Source: Chloroflexota bacterium
Lineage (GTDB): Bacteria; Chloroflexota; Anaerolineae; UBA2200
DNA length: 58,282 nucleotides
NCBI GenBank assembly: GCA_014360905.1
Contig: JACIWW010000019.1
Coordinates: 1-58,282, forward strand
Reading direction: 5' to 3'
The stretch's first letter is position 1; each line of letters starts with the position of its first letter. Shown here in pieces: positions 1 through 8,322 of the stretch. The translations under genes were made by a program, and so were the position numbers. The notes beneath the pieces were generated by a model. The model was not told where the DNA came from. It was given only the letters and a program-made list of their open reading frames with translations, and searched no databases.

Positions 1-84
1 CTGGCCAGTCTCTTTGAAACGTGGAAAGCACGTGGGCTCAATCCCCTTACGCAGTGCTTCAGTATGCTTGCTCAAGGCCCTTAA
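1..84 (+). CDS. C-terminal end of a transposase-like gene (partial)
   Basis: An open frame enters from the window edge and gives 27 residues ending in ...NPLTQCFSMLAQGP before TAA at 82-84. The basic/aromatic tail resembles the ends of transposases, but too little is present to name a family. The downstream stretch 121-150 contains a CACGTG-centred sequence that loosely matches, inverted, the IS-like end near 58056-58080 (one gap needed), so this may be the right end of a related IS. It lies directly upstream of the iscR-like promoter. Low certainty. Confidence 0.35.
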   Translation: MASLFETWKARGLNPLTQCFSMLAQGP

Positions 85-139
85 CCTCGAAGCTGAAATT
101 TCTTACCTCAAATCTGAACAGTTACATGCACACGTGGGT

Positions 140-168
140 TTGACAAAAAGCCCTGAAAGCCTTATAAT
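140..168 (+). promoter_or_regulatory. Consensus sigma-70 promoter of the iscR-like/iscS/mnmA operon
   Basis: A perfect TTGACA (140-145) and a perfect TATAAT (163-168) are separated by 17 bases, about 37 bases before the iscR-like start codon. The position between a transposase tail and the operon means it could be an outward promoter brought by an IS end, or a native promoter next to which the IS inserted. By analogy with IscR/Rrf2 proteins the product of the first gene may bind here, but no operator was identified. Confidence 0.75.
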
Positions 169-204
169 AATTCCGCCTTTTTACTAGGAATTACAAGGGC
201 GCAC

Positions 205-609
205 ATGAAGTTTTCGGCAAAAGAGCAGTACGGACTGCGTGCTATGGTGGAGTTTGCGCGACGCTATGGCGAAGGCCCTATTCCACTGCATACTGTAGCC
301 CAGGCGCAAGCGATCTCGCTTGCCTATCTTGAGCACGTCGTGGTACCATTACGCGAAGCGGGGTTGCTACAGAGCGCACGAGGGGCTTATGGTGGATATC
401 AGTTGGCCCGTGCTCCTCAAACGATCACCATAGGCGAGGTGATTCGCGCCCTCGAAGGGGCTGTTGTATCTTTGGATTGTGTAAGCGATGCTTCGGATGC
501 ACCATGTGTGCGCGGGCAGGGCACTTGTGCTGCGCGCAAAGTATGGGAAAAGGTGCATCAAAAGCTCGCAGAAGCGCTGGATGCAACAACTCTTTCTGAC
601 CTTTGCTGA
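205..609 (+). CDS. Rrf2/IscR-family transcriptional regulator
   Basis: This 134-residue protein has the Rrf2-type winged HTH at its N-terminus ([17 protein letters not shown], then [20 protein letters not shown] and the GAYGGYQLA wing). Three cysteines at residues 92, 101 and 108 match the spacing class of the [2Fe-2S]-binding cysteines of IscR, so it probably senses Fe-S status. It is first in an operon with a cysteine desulfurase and the tRNA 2-thiouridylase, the usual neighbours of this regulator, and likely controls them together with itself. The strong promoter at 140-168 precedes it. Length is typical for the family. A CymR-like role in cysteine metabolism is the main alternative. Confidence 0.88.
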   Translation: MKFSAKEQYGLRAMVEFARRYGEGPIPLHTVAQAQAISLAYLEHVVVPLREAGLLQSARGAYGGYQLARAPQTITIGEVIRALEGAVVSLDCVSDASDAPCVRGQGTCAARKVWEKVHQKLAEALDATTLSDLC

Positions 610-647
610 TGGAATTATCTAGATACAATTGTGAAGGAGCGAAAAAA

Positions 648-1844
648 ATGCAACGACCAGCGAAGCTCGTGTATATGGATCATGCCGCAACGACAGCAGT
701 GGACCCCCGTGTGGTAGAGGCAATGTTGCCCTATTTCACCGATAAATATGGCAATGCATCCAGCGTCCATGCGGCAGGACGCGAAGCGCGTGTGGCTATG
801 GAAAACGCACGCCGCACAGTAGCCGATATCCTAGGTGCTGATCCCGAGGAGATTATTTTCACCAGTTGCGGCACGGAGAGTGACAACCTGGCTATTCGCG
901 GTGTGGCTTTTGCCAACCGTAATAGAGGTAACCACATTATCACCTCATCTATCGAGCACCATGCCGTTGGGCATACCTGTGAGCAATTGGAAAAAGAATT
1001 CGGCTTTGAGGTTACCTATCTGCCTGTTGATCAGTATGGCCGCGTTGATCCGGATAACGTTGGTCGCGCCATCACGGACAAGACAATCTTAATCACCATC
1101 ATGTACGCGAACAACGAAGTTGGCACTATCCAGCCCATAGCAGAAATCGGCAAGATTGCCCAGGCCAGAGGCATTCCCTTTCACACTGATGCGGTCCAGG
1201 CTGGTGGAACGCTGGATTTGAATGTAGACAAGTTGAATGTTGACCTCCTCTCCCTATCGGCGCACAAATTCTATGGCCCAAAGGGAGTTGGCGTGCTCTA
1301 TCAACGTCGGCTTACGCCTTTGCTGCCCATGCAAACCGGGGGAGGACACGAACGAGGGCGCCGAGCTGGGACAGAGAACATTCCTTATATTGTGGGCTTG
1401 GCCACCGCATTGAAACTAGCCCACGAACATCGCGAGCAAAATAACCGGCGCATTGCTGACTTGCGGGATCACTTAATCAAGGGCGTGCTCAACAGGATAC
1501 CCGATGCCTATCTTACTGGTCATCCTACGGATCGTCTCTCCAACAATGCGAGTTTTGTCTTTCGTGGCATTGAAGGCGAATCTATCTTGCTTCACCTGGA
1601 CATGATGGGCGTTGCCGCCAGCAGTGGGTCAGCCTGTACCTCGGGTTCGACGGAACCATCGCACGTACTGATGGCATTGGGGTTGCCAGTGGAGCTTTGT
1701 CACGGCAGTCTGCGCTTGACATTGGGCAATGAGAACACTGACGAAGATATTGACTACGTATTGTCAATCTTGCCTGAGATCGTGAATAACCTGCGTGCCC
1801 TGTCCCCTTTTTATGAAGCAGTGCCAGCAAAGGGACGCCAATGA
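648..1844 (+). CDS. iscS: Cysteine desulfurase (IscS/NifS type)
   Basis: PLP-dependent enzyme that removes sulfur from L-cysteine as a persulfide for Fe-S cluster assembly and tRNA thiolation. Visible motifs: N-terminal YMDHAATT, the PLP-binding [10 protein letters not shown] with Lys207, and the mobile-loop catalytic cysteine Cys330 in [10 protein letters not shown]. Start ATG 648 is chosen because AAGGAG at 634-639 lies nine bases upstream; an earlier ATG at 603 would overlap the regulator gene and add 15 unrelated residues. The product is 398 aa, normal for the family. Its stop codon overlaps the mnmA start (ATGA), and mnmA is the likely sulfur acceptor. No iscU follows, so the scaffold protein must be elsewhere. 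Confidence 0.95.
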   Translation: MQRPAKLVYMDHAATTAVDPRVVEAMLPYFTDKYGNASSVHAAGREARVAMENARRTVADILGADPEEIIFTSCGTESDNLAIRGVAFANRNRGNHIITSSIEHHAVGHTCEQLEKEFGFEVTYLPVDQYGRVDPDNVGRAITDKTILITIMYANNEVGTIQPIAEIGKIAQARGIPFHTDAVQAGGTLDLNVDKLNVDLLSLSAHKFYGPKGVGVLYQRRLTPLLPMQTGGGHERGRRAGTENIPYIVGLATALKLAHEHREQNNRRIADLRDHLIKGVLNRIPDAYLTGHPTDRLSNNASFVFRGIEGESILLHLDMMGVAASSGSACTSGSTEPSHVLMALGLPVELCHGSLRLTLGNENTDEDIDYVLSILPEIVNNLRALSPFYEAVPAKGRQ

Positions 1845-2944
1845 AGAATACCAAGCCACTGCGCATCGCCGTAGCGCTCAGCGGGGGGGTGGATAGCTCA
1901 ACCGCAGCCGCTCTCCTGGTACGGCAAGGCCATCAAGTCATCGGCGTGATGATGCGCCTGTGGGCCACGAAGCACTGGGGTGAAATGCCAGAGAACCGCT
2001 GCTGCTCCCCTTCTGCTGTAGCAGATGCACAACGAGTCTGTTCCCTGCTGGGCATCCCCTTCTATCTGCTAGACCTGGAAGAGGAATTCAAGGCAGAAGT
2101 CGTTGACTACTTCTGCGATAATTATGCCCTAGGCCGCACCCCCAACCCTTGCCTGGCCTGTAACCGTCAAATCAAATTCAAAGCATTGCTCCATCGGATT
2201 ATTGGGCTGTTAAGCGCCGAGTACCTGGCAACAGGCCATTACGCACGCATTCGTTTGTACGATGGCCAGTATCAATTGCTCAAGGGAGTAGATAAAGAGA
2301 AAGACCAATCCTATGTGCTGTATATGCTGGGGCAGGCTGAGCTAGCGCGTGTATTGTTTCCACTGGGCGATTACACCAAGAAACAGGTACGTGCCATGGC
2401 GGCTCAGTACAAACTTCCTACGGCGGACAGGGCGGAAAGCCAAGACGCATGTTTTGTATCCGATGGGGATTATCGCACTTTTGTTGCTGAGCAACGTCCT
2501 CAAACGATGCGCCCCGGGCCCATTCTGGATCTACAAGGGCGTGTGCTTGGCGAACACCGCGGCATTGCATTCTACACGATAGGTCAGCGGCAAGGGCTAG
2601 GCATCGCTGCTGCTCATCCGCTCTACGTTGTGGAGATTGACAGCGTTCGCAACGCATTGATCGTGGGACCAAAACGAGCACTGTTCCGCCGGGAACTCCT
2701 AGCTGAGCAGGTCCATTTCGTCGCCGAGAAGCCACCGCCCGAACCTATCCCGATTACCGCAAAAATTCGATACAAAGCTGAGGAGGCCTCTGCATTGTTG
2801 ATTCCAATGCCTGCGCAGCAGGCTAGAGTAGTCTTTGACCAACCCCAACCCGCTATCACTCCCGGTCAGGGAGTTGTTTTCTATCAAGATGAAATCGTGC
2901 TCGGTGGTGGAATGATTGCTTCCGCTGGGCCACTGGAGGTGTAG
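1841..2944 (+). CDS. mnmA: tRNA-specific 2-thiouridylase
   Basis: MnmA/TrmU adenylates and thiolates U34 of tRNA-Lys, -Glu and -Gln using sulfur relayed from a cysteine desulfurase. The PP-loop SGGVDSS is at residues 14-20. Cys104 in NPCLACN and Cys204 in [11 protein letters not shown] are the catalytic pair seen throughout the family. The protein is 367 aa, the normal size. The four-base overlap with iscS indicates translational coupling and fits direct sulfur transfer between the two products. Confidence 0.96.
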   Translation: MKNTKPLRIAVALSGGVDSSTAAALLVRQGHQVIGVMMRLWATKHWGEMPENRCCSPSAVADAQRVCSLLGIPFYLLDLEEEFKAEVVDYFCDNYALGRTPNPCLACNRQIKFKALLHRIIGLLSAEYLATGHYARIRLYDGQYQLLKGVDKEKDQSYVLYMLGQAELARVLFPLGDYTKKQVRAMAAQYKLPTADRAESQDACFVSDGDYRTFVAEQRPQTMRPGPILDLQGRVLGEHRGIAFYTIGQRQGLGIAAAHPLYVVEIDSVRNALIVGPKRALFRRELLAEQVHFVAEKPPPEPIPITAKIRYKAEEASALLIPMPAQQARVVFDQPQPAITPGQGVVFYQDEIVLGGGMIASAGPLEV

Positions 2945-2948
2945 TCCC

Positions 2949-3203
2949 ATGTCCTTTTCGCCCTTATTTGTCCTTTCTGCAGTGATTGCAACGCTCTACG
3001 CCACCGTCTTTTACTTTCTCTGGGGAAGCTCGCTAAAGGAACTGCTCCTCTATTGGCTAGCCGCGCTGCTTGGTTTTGGCACGGGCCAGGCTCTTGCTGC
3101 GGCTTTCTCCTGGTGTGATATCTTGATCGGTGAGCTCCATTTGTTGCCTGCATCTGCCGTCTGTTGGTTATTTATGGCTCTTGCCAGGCGTTTGAAGTTG
3201 TGA
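2949..3203 (+). CDS. Small integral membrane protein of unknown function
   Basis: An 84-residue, very hydrophobic protein starting at ATG 2949, four bases after the mnmA stop. Three membrane segments are visible, at roughly residues 6-26, 31-50 and 59-78. The preceding sequence has no clear Shine-Dalgarno, so translation may depend on coupling with mnmA. No family is recognised. It could be part of the iscR-iscS-mnmA transcript or a leader to the two small genes that follow. The coding assignment rests on hydrophobic pattern and tight packing. Confidence 0.6.
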   Translation: MSFSPLFVLSAVIATLYATVFYFLWGSSLKELLLYWLAALLGFGTGQALAAAFSWCDILIGELHLLPASAVCWLFMALARRLKL

Positions 3204-3209
3204 TATAAT
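3181..3209 (+). promoter_or_regulatory. Probable promoter for the small-protein pair
   Basis: TTGCCA (3181-3186) and TATAAT (3204-3209) are 17 bases apart, overlapping the end of the preceding membrane-protein gene and 21 bases ahead of the next start codon. Confidence 0.55.
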
Positions 3210-3229
3210 CAAACAAAAAGGAGCGGAAT

Positions 3230-3532
3230 GTGACACCACTCGAGGTTGTGCGCGATCTTGCGATCGTTATCTTGGCGCTTGAGTCCATTGTCATTGGCAT
3301 AGTGCTCACTTTATTGCTCTGGCAGGTGCGCAGTCTAACCCGTCTCCTGCAGCAGGAGATAAAGCCAATGCTCGATTCCATGCGCGAGACAATCGGCACA
3401 GTAAAGGGTACCACTTCTATAGTCAGCGAAACCATTGTCTCGCCTGCGGTGAAAATAGGTGGATTCGCTGCGGGAGTGCGACGGACACTGGAAGTTCTGC
3501 TGTCGTTCAAGAGGTCGCGTGAGGACAAGTGA
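3230..3532 (+). CDS. Small single-pass membrane protein
   Basis: A 100-residue protein starting at GTG 3230 with AAGGAGCGG immediately upstream (3218-3226). One membrane segment covers about residues 9-33 (ending LLLWQV), followed by an amphipathic region and a basic tail (FKRSRED). The layout resembles DUF948-type partners of YtxH proteins: a membrane anchor followed by a helical segment. The YtxH-like gene follows 72 bases later, which supports that reading. Function is unknown; envelope stress or division-related roles are only guesses. Confidence 0.7.
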   Translation: MTPLEVVRDLAIVILALESIVIGIVLTLLLWQVRSLTRLLQQEIKPMLDSMRETIGTVKGTTSIVSETIVSPAVKIGGFAAGVRRTLEVLLSFKRSREDK

Positions 3533-3604
3533 GTCTCCGTAAATGTCCCACGTAAGGGGTCATTTTTGAACATGAAAGGATTATAATCAAGGAGGGATAT
3601 GCAT

Positions 3605-3907
3605 ATGAGTAGTGAGAGCAGAGGAGTAGATTTCTTGGCTGGCGTGATTATTGGCAGTCTGCTTGGGGCTGCCGTAGGGGCTGCGGTCGCTCTCTTGCTG
3701 GCTCCTCAGCCAGGTGAGGAAACTCGGGCCCAGCTCCGTCAGAAGGGCATCGAGTTGAAGGAGCGCATGGTTGAGCTTTCCGAGGAAGCCCGCAAGAAGA
3801 CGGAAGAGGCCATCGAAGAGGGCAAGAAAGCCGCAGCCAGGGAGAAGGAAGAACTGGAAAAACGGCTGGAGAAGATGAAAAAGGAAAGCGGACAAGCAGA
3901 AGCCTGA
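3605..3907 (+). CDS. YtxH-domain protein
   Basis: A 100-residue protein with an N-terminal glycine/alanine-rich hydrophobic segment (GVIIGSLLGAAVGAAVALLL, about residues 13-32) followed by the APQPGEETR signature of YtxH-like proteins. A long charged Glu/Lys coiled coil extends to the C-terminus. ATG 3605 is preferred over ATG 3599 because the GGAGGG at 3591-3596 is eight bases away from it. YtxH proteins are general-stress-associated in Bacillus; the role here is unknown. A strong terminator follows. Confidence 0.8.
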   Translation: MSSESRGVDFLAGVIIGSLLGAAVGAAVALLLAPQPGEETRAQLRQKGIELKERMVELSEEARKKTEEAIEEGKKAAAREKEELEKRLEKMKKESGQAEA

Positions 3908-3971
3908 TCTTGCGCTACCTACGCCCTAGAGAGCGTTAGGCTTAGTGCAAGTACGCTAATCGCAGCAGAAG

Positions 3972-4002
3972 GGGGTTATGTGCTGAATAACCCCTTTTCT
4001 TT
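3972..4002 (+). terminator. Rho-independent terminator after the YtxH-like gene
   Basis: GGGGTTAT (3972-3979) pairs perfectly with ATAACCCC (3987-3994) around a seven-base loop and is followed by TTTTCTTT. It closes the leftmost plus-strand gene group and separates it from the minus-strand block. Confidence 0.85.
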
Positions 4003-4107
4003 GTTGGACAGCTCATTGATTGTCTTGAAAATCCATAAGTTCAGGACAAGGCTTGTTCCCATACTAGTGGAAACTTCGAAAAGAGGAACGAGCAAGGAAA
4101 GCGAGGG

Positions 4108-4572
4108 CTATACCCTGCTTTTCATCAAGACTGTCCAGCGTCCTTCTTGTACTACCTCTTCGCTTTGATTCAATACGGCTACATCGAGGATAACTATTCC
4201 ACCCTTGAGTTGCTTAACCTCTTTTTTCTGTGCCACTGTAGCGCACACGTGGATTGTATCCCCAGCAAAGATTGGACGTTTGAACTTCCACTCTAGCCCC
4301 ATAAAAGCCTGTGCAGTACCTTCCAGGAAACCCAGACGTCCTGCCAAGCCAGAAGCGACAGCCAGACCTAATAGTCCATGGGCAACGGGCTTGCCGAATA
4401 GGCTCTTCTTAGCGTACTCGATATCGCTGTGCAGTTGATTGAAATCACCCGATAAGCCGCAAAAAGCCACGATATCGGCCTCGGTGACCGTGCGGCCAGG
4501 GGATACCATGCTATCACCGACTTCAAATTCCTCAAAATAGAGGCCTTGTGCGCGATATTCTTTTGGACTCAT
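4108..4572 (-). CDS. MaoC-like (R)-specific enoyl-CoA hydratase/dehydratase
   Basis: A 154-residue hot-dog-fold protein. The hydratase-2 motif is present: Asp43 and His48 in GDFNQLHSD, followed by AKKSLFGKPVAHG. These are the catalytic Asp/His of MaoC enzymes that hydrate trans-2-enoyl-CoA (or -ACP). It is last in a minus-strand run with a P-loop kinase and an alpha/beta hydrolase, with gaps of about 30-40 bases. The substrate cannot be read from sequence. It may serve short-chain acyl metabolism. Confidence 0.85.
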   Translation of the reverse strand: MSPKEYRAQGLYFEEFEVGDSMVSPGRTVTEADIVAFCGLSGDFNQLHSDIEYAKKSLFGKPVAHGLLGLAVASGLAGRLGFLEGTAQAFMGLEWKFKRPIFAGDTIHVCATVAQKKEVKQLKGGIVILDVAVLNQSEEVVQEGRWTVLMKSRV

Positions 4573-4602
4573 TGGGCTCCTTTCTATATGCTCAGTTGTT
4601 CG

Positions 4603-5211
4603 TCATTCGATTGGACTGCGGCAGCGCCGGATTGCCCTCACGATTTTCCGTATTGCTTCCTCGATATCCTGACTTGTGTCTATGCATAGATGGGGACGAT
4701 AGATTTTCTGCTCACGCTGCGACATACGCCGATAGACACGCCAATCCGCATCGGAGATGCTGTCCCCCTTGGTTTTGCGCTGTTCTAAACGCTCCTTGAT
4801 GACTGATTCTGGAGCGACTGTGCGCACAATCAGTAGGTGAGCACCACTGCGCTCAGCCAGGCTGTAAAGAAACTCTCGCTGAAATTCAACCAAATTCGTG
4901 GCATCGAAAATGACACGCACCCCCTTCTTCAATAGGCGGCGGATCAGCTCCTGACACGTGCGGTGTACAAGAGCACTCTCCTGCGCGGTATAGGTCGGTT
5001 TCGGAAACAGCGCCTTCCGCACGCGATCGGATTCGATCACGATGGCCGGCAGCTCCTGGGCGAGGCGCTCGCTGAGATAGGATTTGCCCGAGCCAGGCAA
5101 TCCCGACATCAAAATCAGCACCGGATAGGCAGTTGTTTCCATATCCGATGGCAGGAGCAGTGTTTCAACCTTAGCTACTGCTTCCGAGAAGTTAAAGGGC
5201 GCCGTCATCAA
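4603..5211 (-). CDS. P-loop kinase of the COG0645/zeta-toxin-like group
   Basis: A 202-residue ATP-binding protein. The Walker A motif GLPGSGKS is at residues 37-44, followed by VIESDRVRKALF, where the Asp acts as catalytic base in related small-molecule kinases. The lid arginines are in EQRKTKG. The overall plan matches predicted kinases of the gluconate kinase/zeta family. No antitoxin gene is adjacent, so a housekeeping kinase is more likely than a toxin. The substrate is unknown. Confidence 0.75.
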   Translation of the reverse strand: MMTAPFNFSEAVAKVETLLLPSDMETTAYPVLILMSGLPGSGKSYLSERLAQELPAIVIESDRVRKALFPKPTYTAQESALVHRTCQELIRRLLKKGVRVIFDATNLVEFQREFLYSLAERSGAHLLIVRTVAPESVIKERLEQRKTKGDSISDADWRVYRRMSQREQKIYRPHLCIDTSQDIEEAIRKIVRAIRRCRSPIE

Positions 5212-5250
5212 CTCACCATGACAAACGACCGCTCTAGCAGTCAGCGCTCA

Positions 5251-6039
5251 CTAGAGCGGAGCTGTATACTCTGACTGCCAATTTGCCAAAGCAGATGTAA
5301 TGGCCGTGGCTACCTGGTTTGGCTTTTCCAGCATTACCATGTGCCCAGCTCCCTCGATCAGCCTCAGTTCGGCACCAGCGATGCGCTCGGCGAGGAAAGT
5401 CGAATACTTTGGGGGTGTCAGTCTGTCCTCGCTGCCACAGATAACCAGAGTAGGGCAGCGTATCTCATACAGTTGGTCCATCACATCAAATGCATTGCAT
5501 GCGACAAAGTCATCATGCAAGACCTTTGGTGCGACTCGTAGCATCTGACGTTGTCCCTGCTGCACCAGTTCCTTGGGAGCATTGGGAGAGTATGCATACT
5601 CACAGATCAAAGTGATGGTGCGTTCGAAATCGTGTAGCGTTCCTTCCAGAATAGCAGGCAGCACGCGCAGTCGCGCTCCAGTGCCAACAAGGACAAGGCC
5701 AGCAACGCGTTGAGGGTGGCACAGCGCCGTCATCATTGCTGTGGCACCGCCCATGGAATGCCCGACCACGACCGCTCTGGCAAGATCCAATGCATCCATG
5801 AAGCCAGCGAGCACATCAGCGTAATCGGTTATGGACGAGCGTCCAATCCCATCAGAGCGCCCATGACCGGGCAAATCCAAGGCATAGACATGGGCGCCCT
5901 GCAGGTTACGGATAGCATACCCCCAATGTAGGTGATTGCCCCCTGCCCCGTGCACCAGTAGTAGACGCGGAGCCTCGCGCTCCACAGCACGGTGATAAGT
6001 GTAGAAAAGCCTCTCTCCACCAACGATGGTGTAGGGCAT
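5251..6039 (-). CDS. Alpha/beta-fold hydrolase
   Basis: A 262-residue cytosolic hydrolase with a full triad: nucleophile Ser95 in GHSMGG, Asp205 in CGSEDRLTPP and His233 in GAGHMVMLEKP. The oxyanion-loop motif HGAGG is at residues 30-34. No signal peptide is present. Close families include esterases, epoxide hydrolases and MenH-like enzymes, and sequence alone does not decide between them. It sits in the same minus-strand run as the kinase gene. Confidence 0.85.
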   Translation of the reverse strand: MPYTIVGGERLFYTYHRAVEREAPRLLLVHGAGGNHLHWGYAIRNLQGAHVYALDLPGHGRSDGIGRSSITDYADVLAGFMDALDLARAVVVGHSMGGATAMMTALCHPQRVAGLVLVGTGARLRVLPAILEGTLHDFERTITLICEYAYSPNAPKELVQQGQRQMLRVAPKVLHDDFVACNAFDVMDQLYEIRCPTLVICGSEDRLTPPKYSTFLAERIAGAELRLIEGAGHMVMLEKPNQVATAITSALANWQSEYTAPL

Positions 6040-6132
6040 TCATGCCTCCGATGATTTAGTAGATTCCGCTGAAAGCCAGATTATGCTCTCTGTGTTTTGT
6101 TCTCTGCTCTTCTTCGCGCCAAGCGCAATACA

Positions 6133-6339
6133 TCAAGACTTGGCTGGCTGGGATATCGCATCGTTCAGATCTCTGATCAGTGCATCCACGTCAATCCCAT
6201 GTGCTTTGGCACCCTGCTCGATGTTCTCGAACCGCGCCACCGCACATCCCAAACACCCTAACCCGTGCTGCAAAAATACCACGATCGTCTCTGGATACTT
6301 CTCCACTGCTTCGCCAATAGACATGTCCTTGGTAATCAT
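6133..6339 (-). CDS. DUF1858 small redox-motif protein
   Basis: A 68-residue protein starting at ATG 6339 with AAAGGA upstream. A longer in-frame extension to 6471 would overlap trxB and lacks similarity. It contains the DUF1858 pattern (ITKDMSIGEAVEKYPETIVVF, then GLGCLGC with a CxxC pair). The same module is found alone or fused in hybrid-cluster-protein-associated disulfide proteins. Its position 46 bases downstream of thioredoxin reductase suggests a thiol-redox role, possibly as substrate of the reductase. That link is inferred only. Confidence 0.8.
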   Translation of the reverse strand: MITKDMSIGEAVEKYPETIVVFLQHGLGCLGCAVARFENIEQGAKAHGIDVDALIRDLNDAISQPAKS

Positions 6340-6385
6340 GAATTTCCTTTCTTTGTTAAAAATGCTACATTGACTCGAAATTATC

Positions 6386-7327
6386 CTACCACTGCCGTTC
6401 TGGGTAAGCACGACCTTCCATCTCGGCGATGAACTTCTCGGCTTCCATGGCGGCAATGGCACCACTGCCAACAGCCGTGGCCACTTGTTTCAAAACCTGT
6501 TCCTGCACATCCCCCGCCGCAAACACGCCCGGTACACTCGTGTGCATGCGGCGATCTGTAACGATATAACCGTGCTCATCCAAGTCGAGTTGTCCCCTGA
6601 ATAATTGCGTGTTGGGCACATTGCCGATGTACGTAAACACCCCGTCTGCCACAAGGACCGATTCCTCGCCCGTCCTGACATTTTTCACACGCACACCGGT
6701 CACGTGATCTGTGCCTAATATCTCCGTAACCACTGAATCCCACCTGATTTCGATCTTGCTATTCTGAAAAGCTCGTTCCTGCACGATCTTTTGTGCCCGC
6801 AGTTGGTTGCGGCGGTGGACAATGTACACCTTGGAAGCAAAGCGCGTCAGGTAGATGGCTTCTTCCACAGCGGAATCACCCCCTCCAACCACCACAACCG
6901 TCTTATCCTTGTAGAAGAAACCATCGCAGGTTGCGCAATAGGAAACGCCACGCCCTTTGAACTTGTCCTCACCTGGCACGCCCAATAAACGCGGAGAGAC
7001 ACCAGTGGCAACAATCAATGTGTTTGCCTCGTATGTGGCGCTGGAGGCTTTGATGATGAAAGGATGCTGGCGCAAATTTACTTCCATCACCTCATCCATC
7101 TCCACCCGCGCGCCAAAGCGTTGTGCTTGTTGCTGCATCAATTGCATCAATTCCGTGCCACCTATGCCACTAGGAAAGCCAGGATAATTCTCGATCTCGC
7201 TTGTGGTGGCAGCCTGCCCACCGAGCATGGAGCCCGTGAGCACTAAGGGTGAGAGCTGAGAACGACCCGCATAGATAGCCGCAGTCAGACCTGCTGGCCC
7301 TGAACCTATGATCACTATCTGTTCCAT
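6386..7327 (-). CDS. trxB: Thioredoxin reductase (NADPH)
   Basis: A 313-residue flavoenzyme that passes electrons from NADPH to thioredoxin through FAD and a redox-active disulfide. The FAD dinucleotide-binding motif IIGSGPAG is at the N-terminus, the CATC redox pair at residues 131-134, the NADPH-binding GGGDSA at 148-153, and the C-terminal FAD motif GVFAAGDV near 270. Length matches low-molecular-weight TrxB. No thioredoxin gene is in the window; the adjacent DUF1858 CxxC protein is the only nearby candidate partner. Confidence 0.95.
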   Translation of the reverse strand: MEQIVIIGSGPAGLTAAIYAGRSQLSPLVLTGSMLGGQAATTSEIENYPGFPSGIGGTELMQLMQQQAQRFGARVEMDEVMEVNLRQHPFIIKASSATYEANTLIVATGVSPRLLGVPGEDKFKGRGVSYCATCDGFFYKDKTVVVVGGGDSAVEEAIYLTRFASKVYIVHRRNQLRAQKIVQERAFQNSKIEIRWDSVVTEILGTDHVTGVRVKNVRTGEESVLVADGVFTYIGNVPNTQLFRGQLDLDEHGYIVTDRRMHTSVPGVFAAGDVQEQVLKQVATAVGSGAIAAMEAEKFIAEMEGRAYPERQW

Positions 7328-7530
7328 AGCAAAGCTCTTGCCTCCAGAATGGGTATTTAATCTATTTTACCCAAATTGGCTGCAATTACCAAACATCGGC
7401 TGCATGCTCTTTTTCTGCAGAGAAGAGCCATCAAAGATGCAGAACGAATGAATCACGGTCTTTTGGCTTTTGACCGATACTAGATAAGATATACTGCGTG
7501 TCAAGCACACTCGGGCAAAGGAACAGCGGT

Positions 7531-8262
7531 ATGAGCAACGAACAAGAATTAAAGGCGATTTCCTTGGGACACCCCAGTTATGTCTGGCGCTTCGGACAAG
7601 ACCGCCGGCTGGATTTGATCCAACGTTATGCAGGGCTACACGGGAAACGCATTTTGGATGTGGGATGCGGCCTGGGAACCTACATGAAAAAATTGCTCGC
7701 CTTTAGCAAAGAGGTATATGGTGTGGACATAGATCCAGAAAAGGTCGCACAGGCACAGCAACAACTGGAACATATTTACCTAGCGCCAGCCGAGGAGCTG
7801 CCCTTTCCCGATGCCTATTTCGATGTTGTCCTCCTGCACGAAGTCCTCGAACATGTTACGGATGACCGCCAGGCCGTGCGCGAAGCCTATCGCGTAACAA
7901 AAGTGAGCGGACGCATCGTCATCTTTGCACCCAATCGTTTGTATCCGTTTGAGACGCACGGGGTTTACTGGCGTGGCGGGTATCACTTTGGCAATATCCC
8001 ACTGGTAAATTATTTGCCCCTCTGCTTGCGCAATCGGCTCTGCCCACATGTCCGAACCTATACTGTGCGCAGTCTAAAGCGGCTATTCGTGGGATTGCCC
8101 CACCATATTGTCGTGCATACCCAAATCTACCCAGGTTACGACAACATAGCCTACCACCATCCTGCTCTGGCCAAGGCGCTGCGGAAAGCAACCTATGCTT
8201 TGGAGAGCACCCCAGCACGCATCTTTGGGCTGTCGCATTTGCTCGTTGTGTCAAAGGCATGA
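7531..8262 (+). CDS. Class I SAM-dependent methyltransferase
   Basis: A 243-residue protein with methyltransferase motif I ILDVGCGLGTY (about 41-51), the acidic residue ending beta-2 in VYGVDIDPE, and motif LLHEVLEHV of the Methyltransf_11 class. ATG 7531 is chosen for the AAAGGA at 7517-7522; a GTG at 7498 in frame has no good ribosome site. The C-terminal half is aromatic and basic, as in lipid- or glycan-directed methyltransferases. The substrate is not identifiable. Confidence 0.82.
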   Translation: MSNEQELKAISLGHPSYVWRFGQDRRLDLIQRYAGLHGKRILDVGCGLGTYMKKLLAFSKEVYGVDIDPEKVAQAQQQLEHIYLAPAEELPFPDAYFDVVLLHEVLEHVTDDRQAVREAYRVTKVSGRIVIFAPNRLYPFETHGVYWRGGYHFGNIPLVNYLPLCLRNRLCPHVRTYTVRSLKRLFVGLPHHIVVHTQIYPGYDNIAYHHPALAKALRKATYALESTPARIFGLSHLLVVSKA

Positions 8263-8322
8263 CGCATTGTATCCGTTCTGAAGTTGTGGTGTTATAACAA
8301 TAAATTAACTTACAGGAGCTAG

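Noticed and set aside
3582-3587. TATAAT as a -10 box for the YtxH-like gene
   Set aside because: It lies so close to the GGAGGG ribosome site that transcription would start inside it, and no -35 is at the right distance.
4603-5211. Zeta-type toxin of a toxin-antitoxin pair
   Set aside because: No small antitoxin gene is adjacent and the gene sits among metabolic genes; only the P-loop fold is shared.
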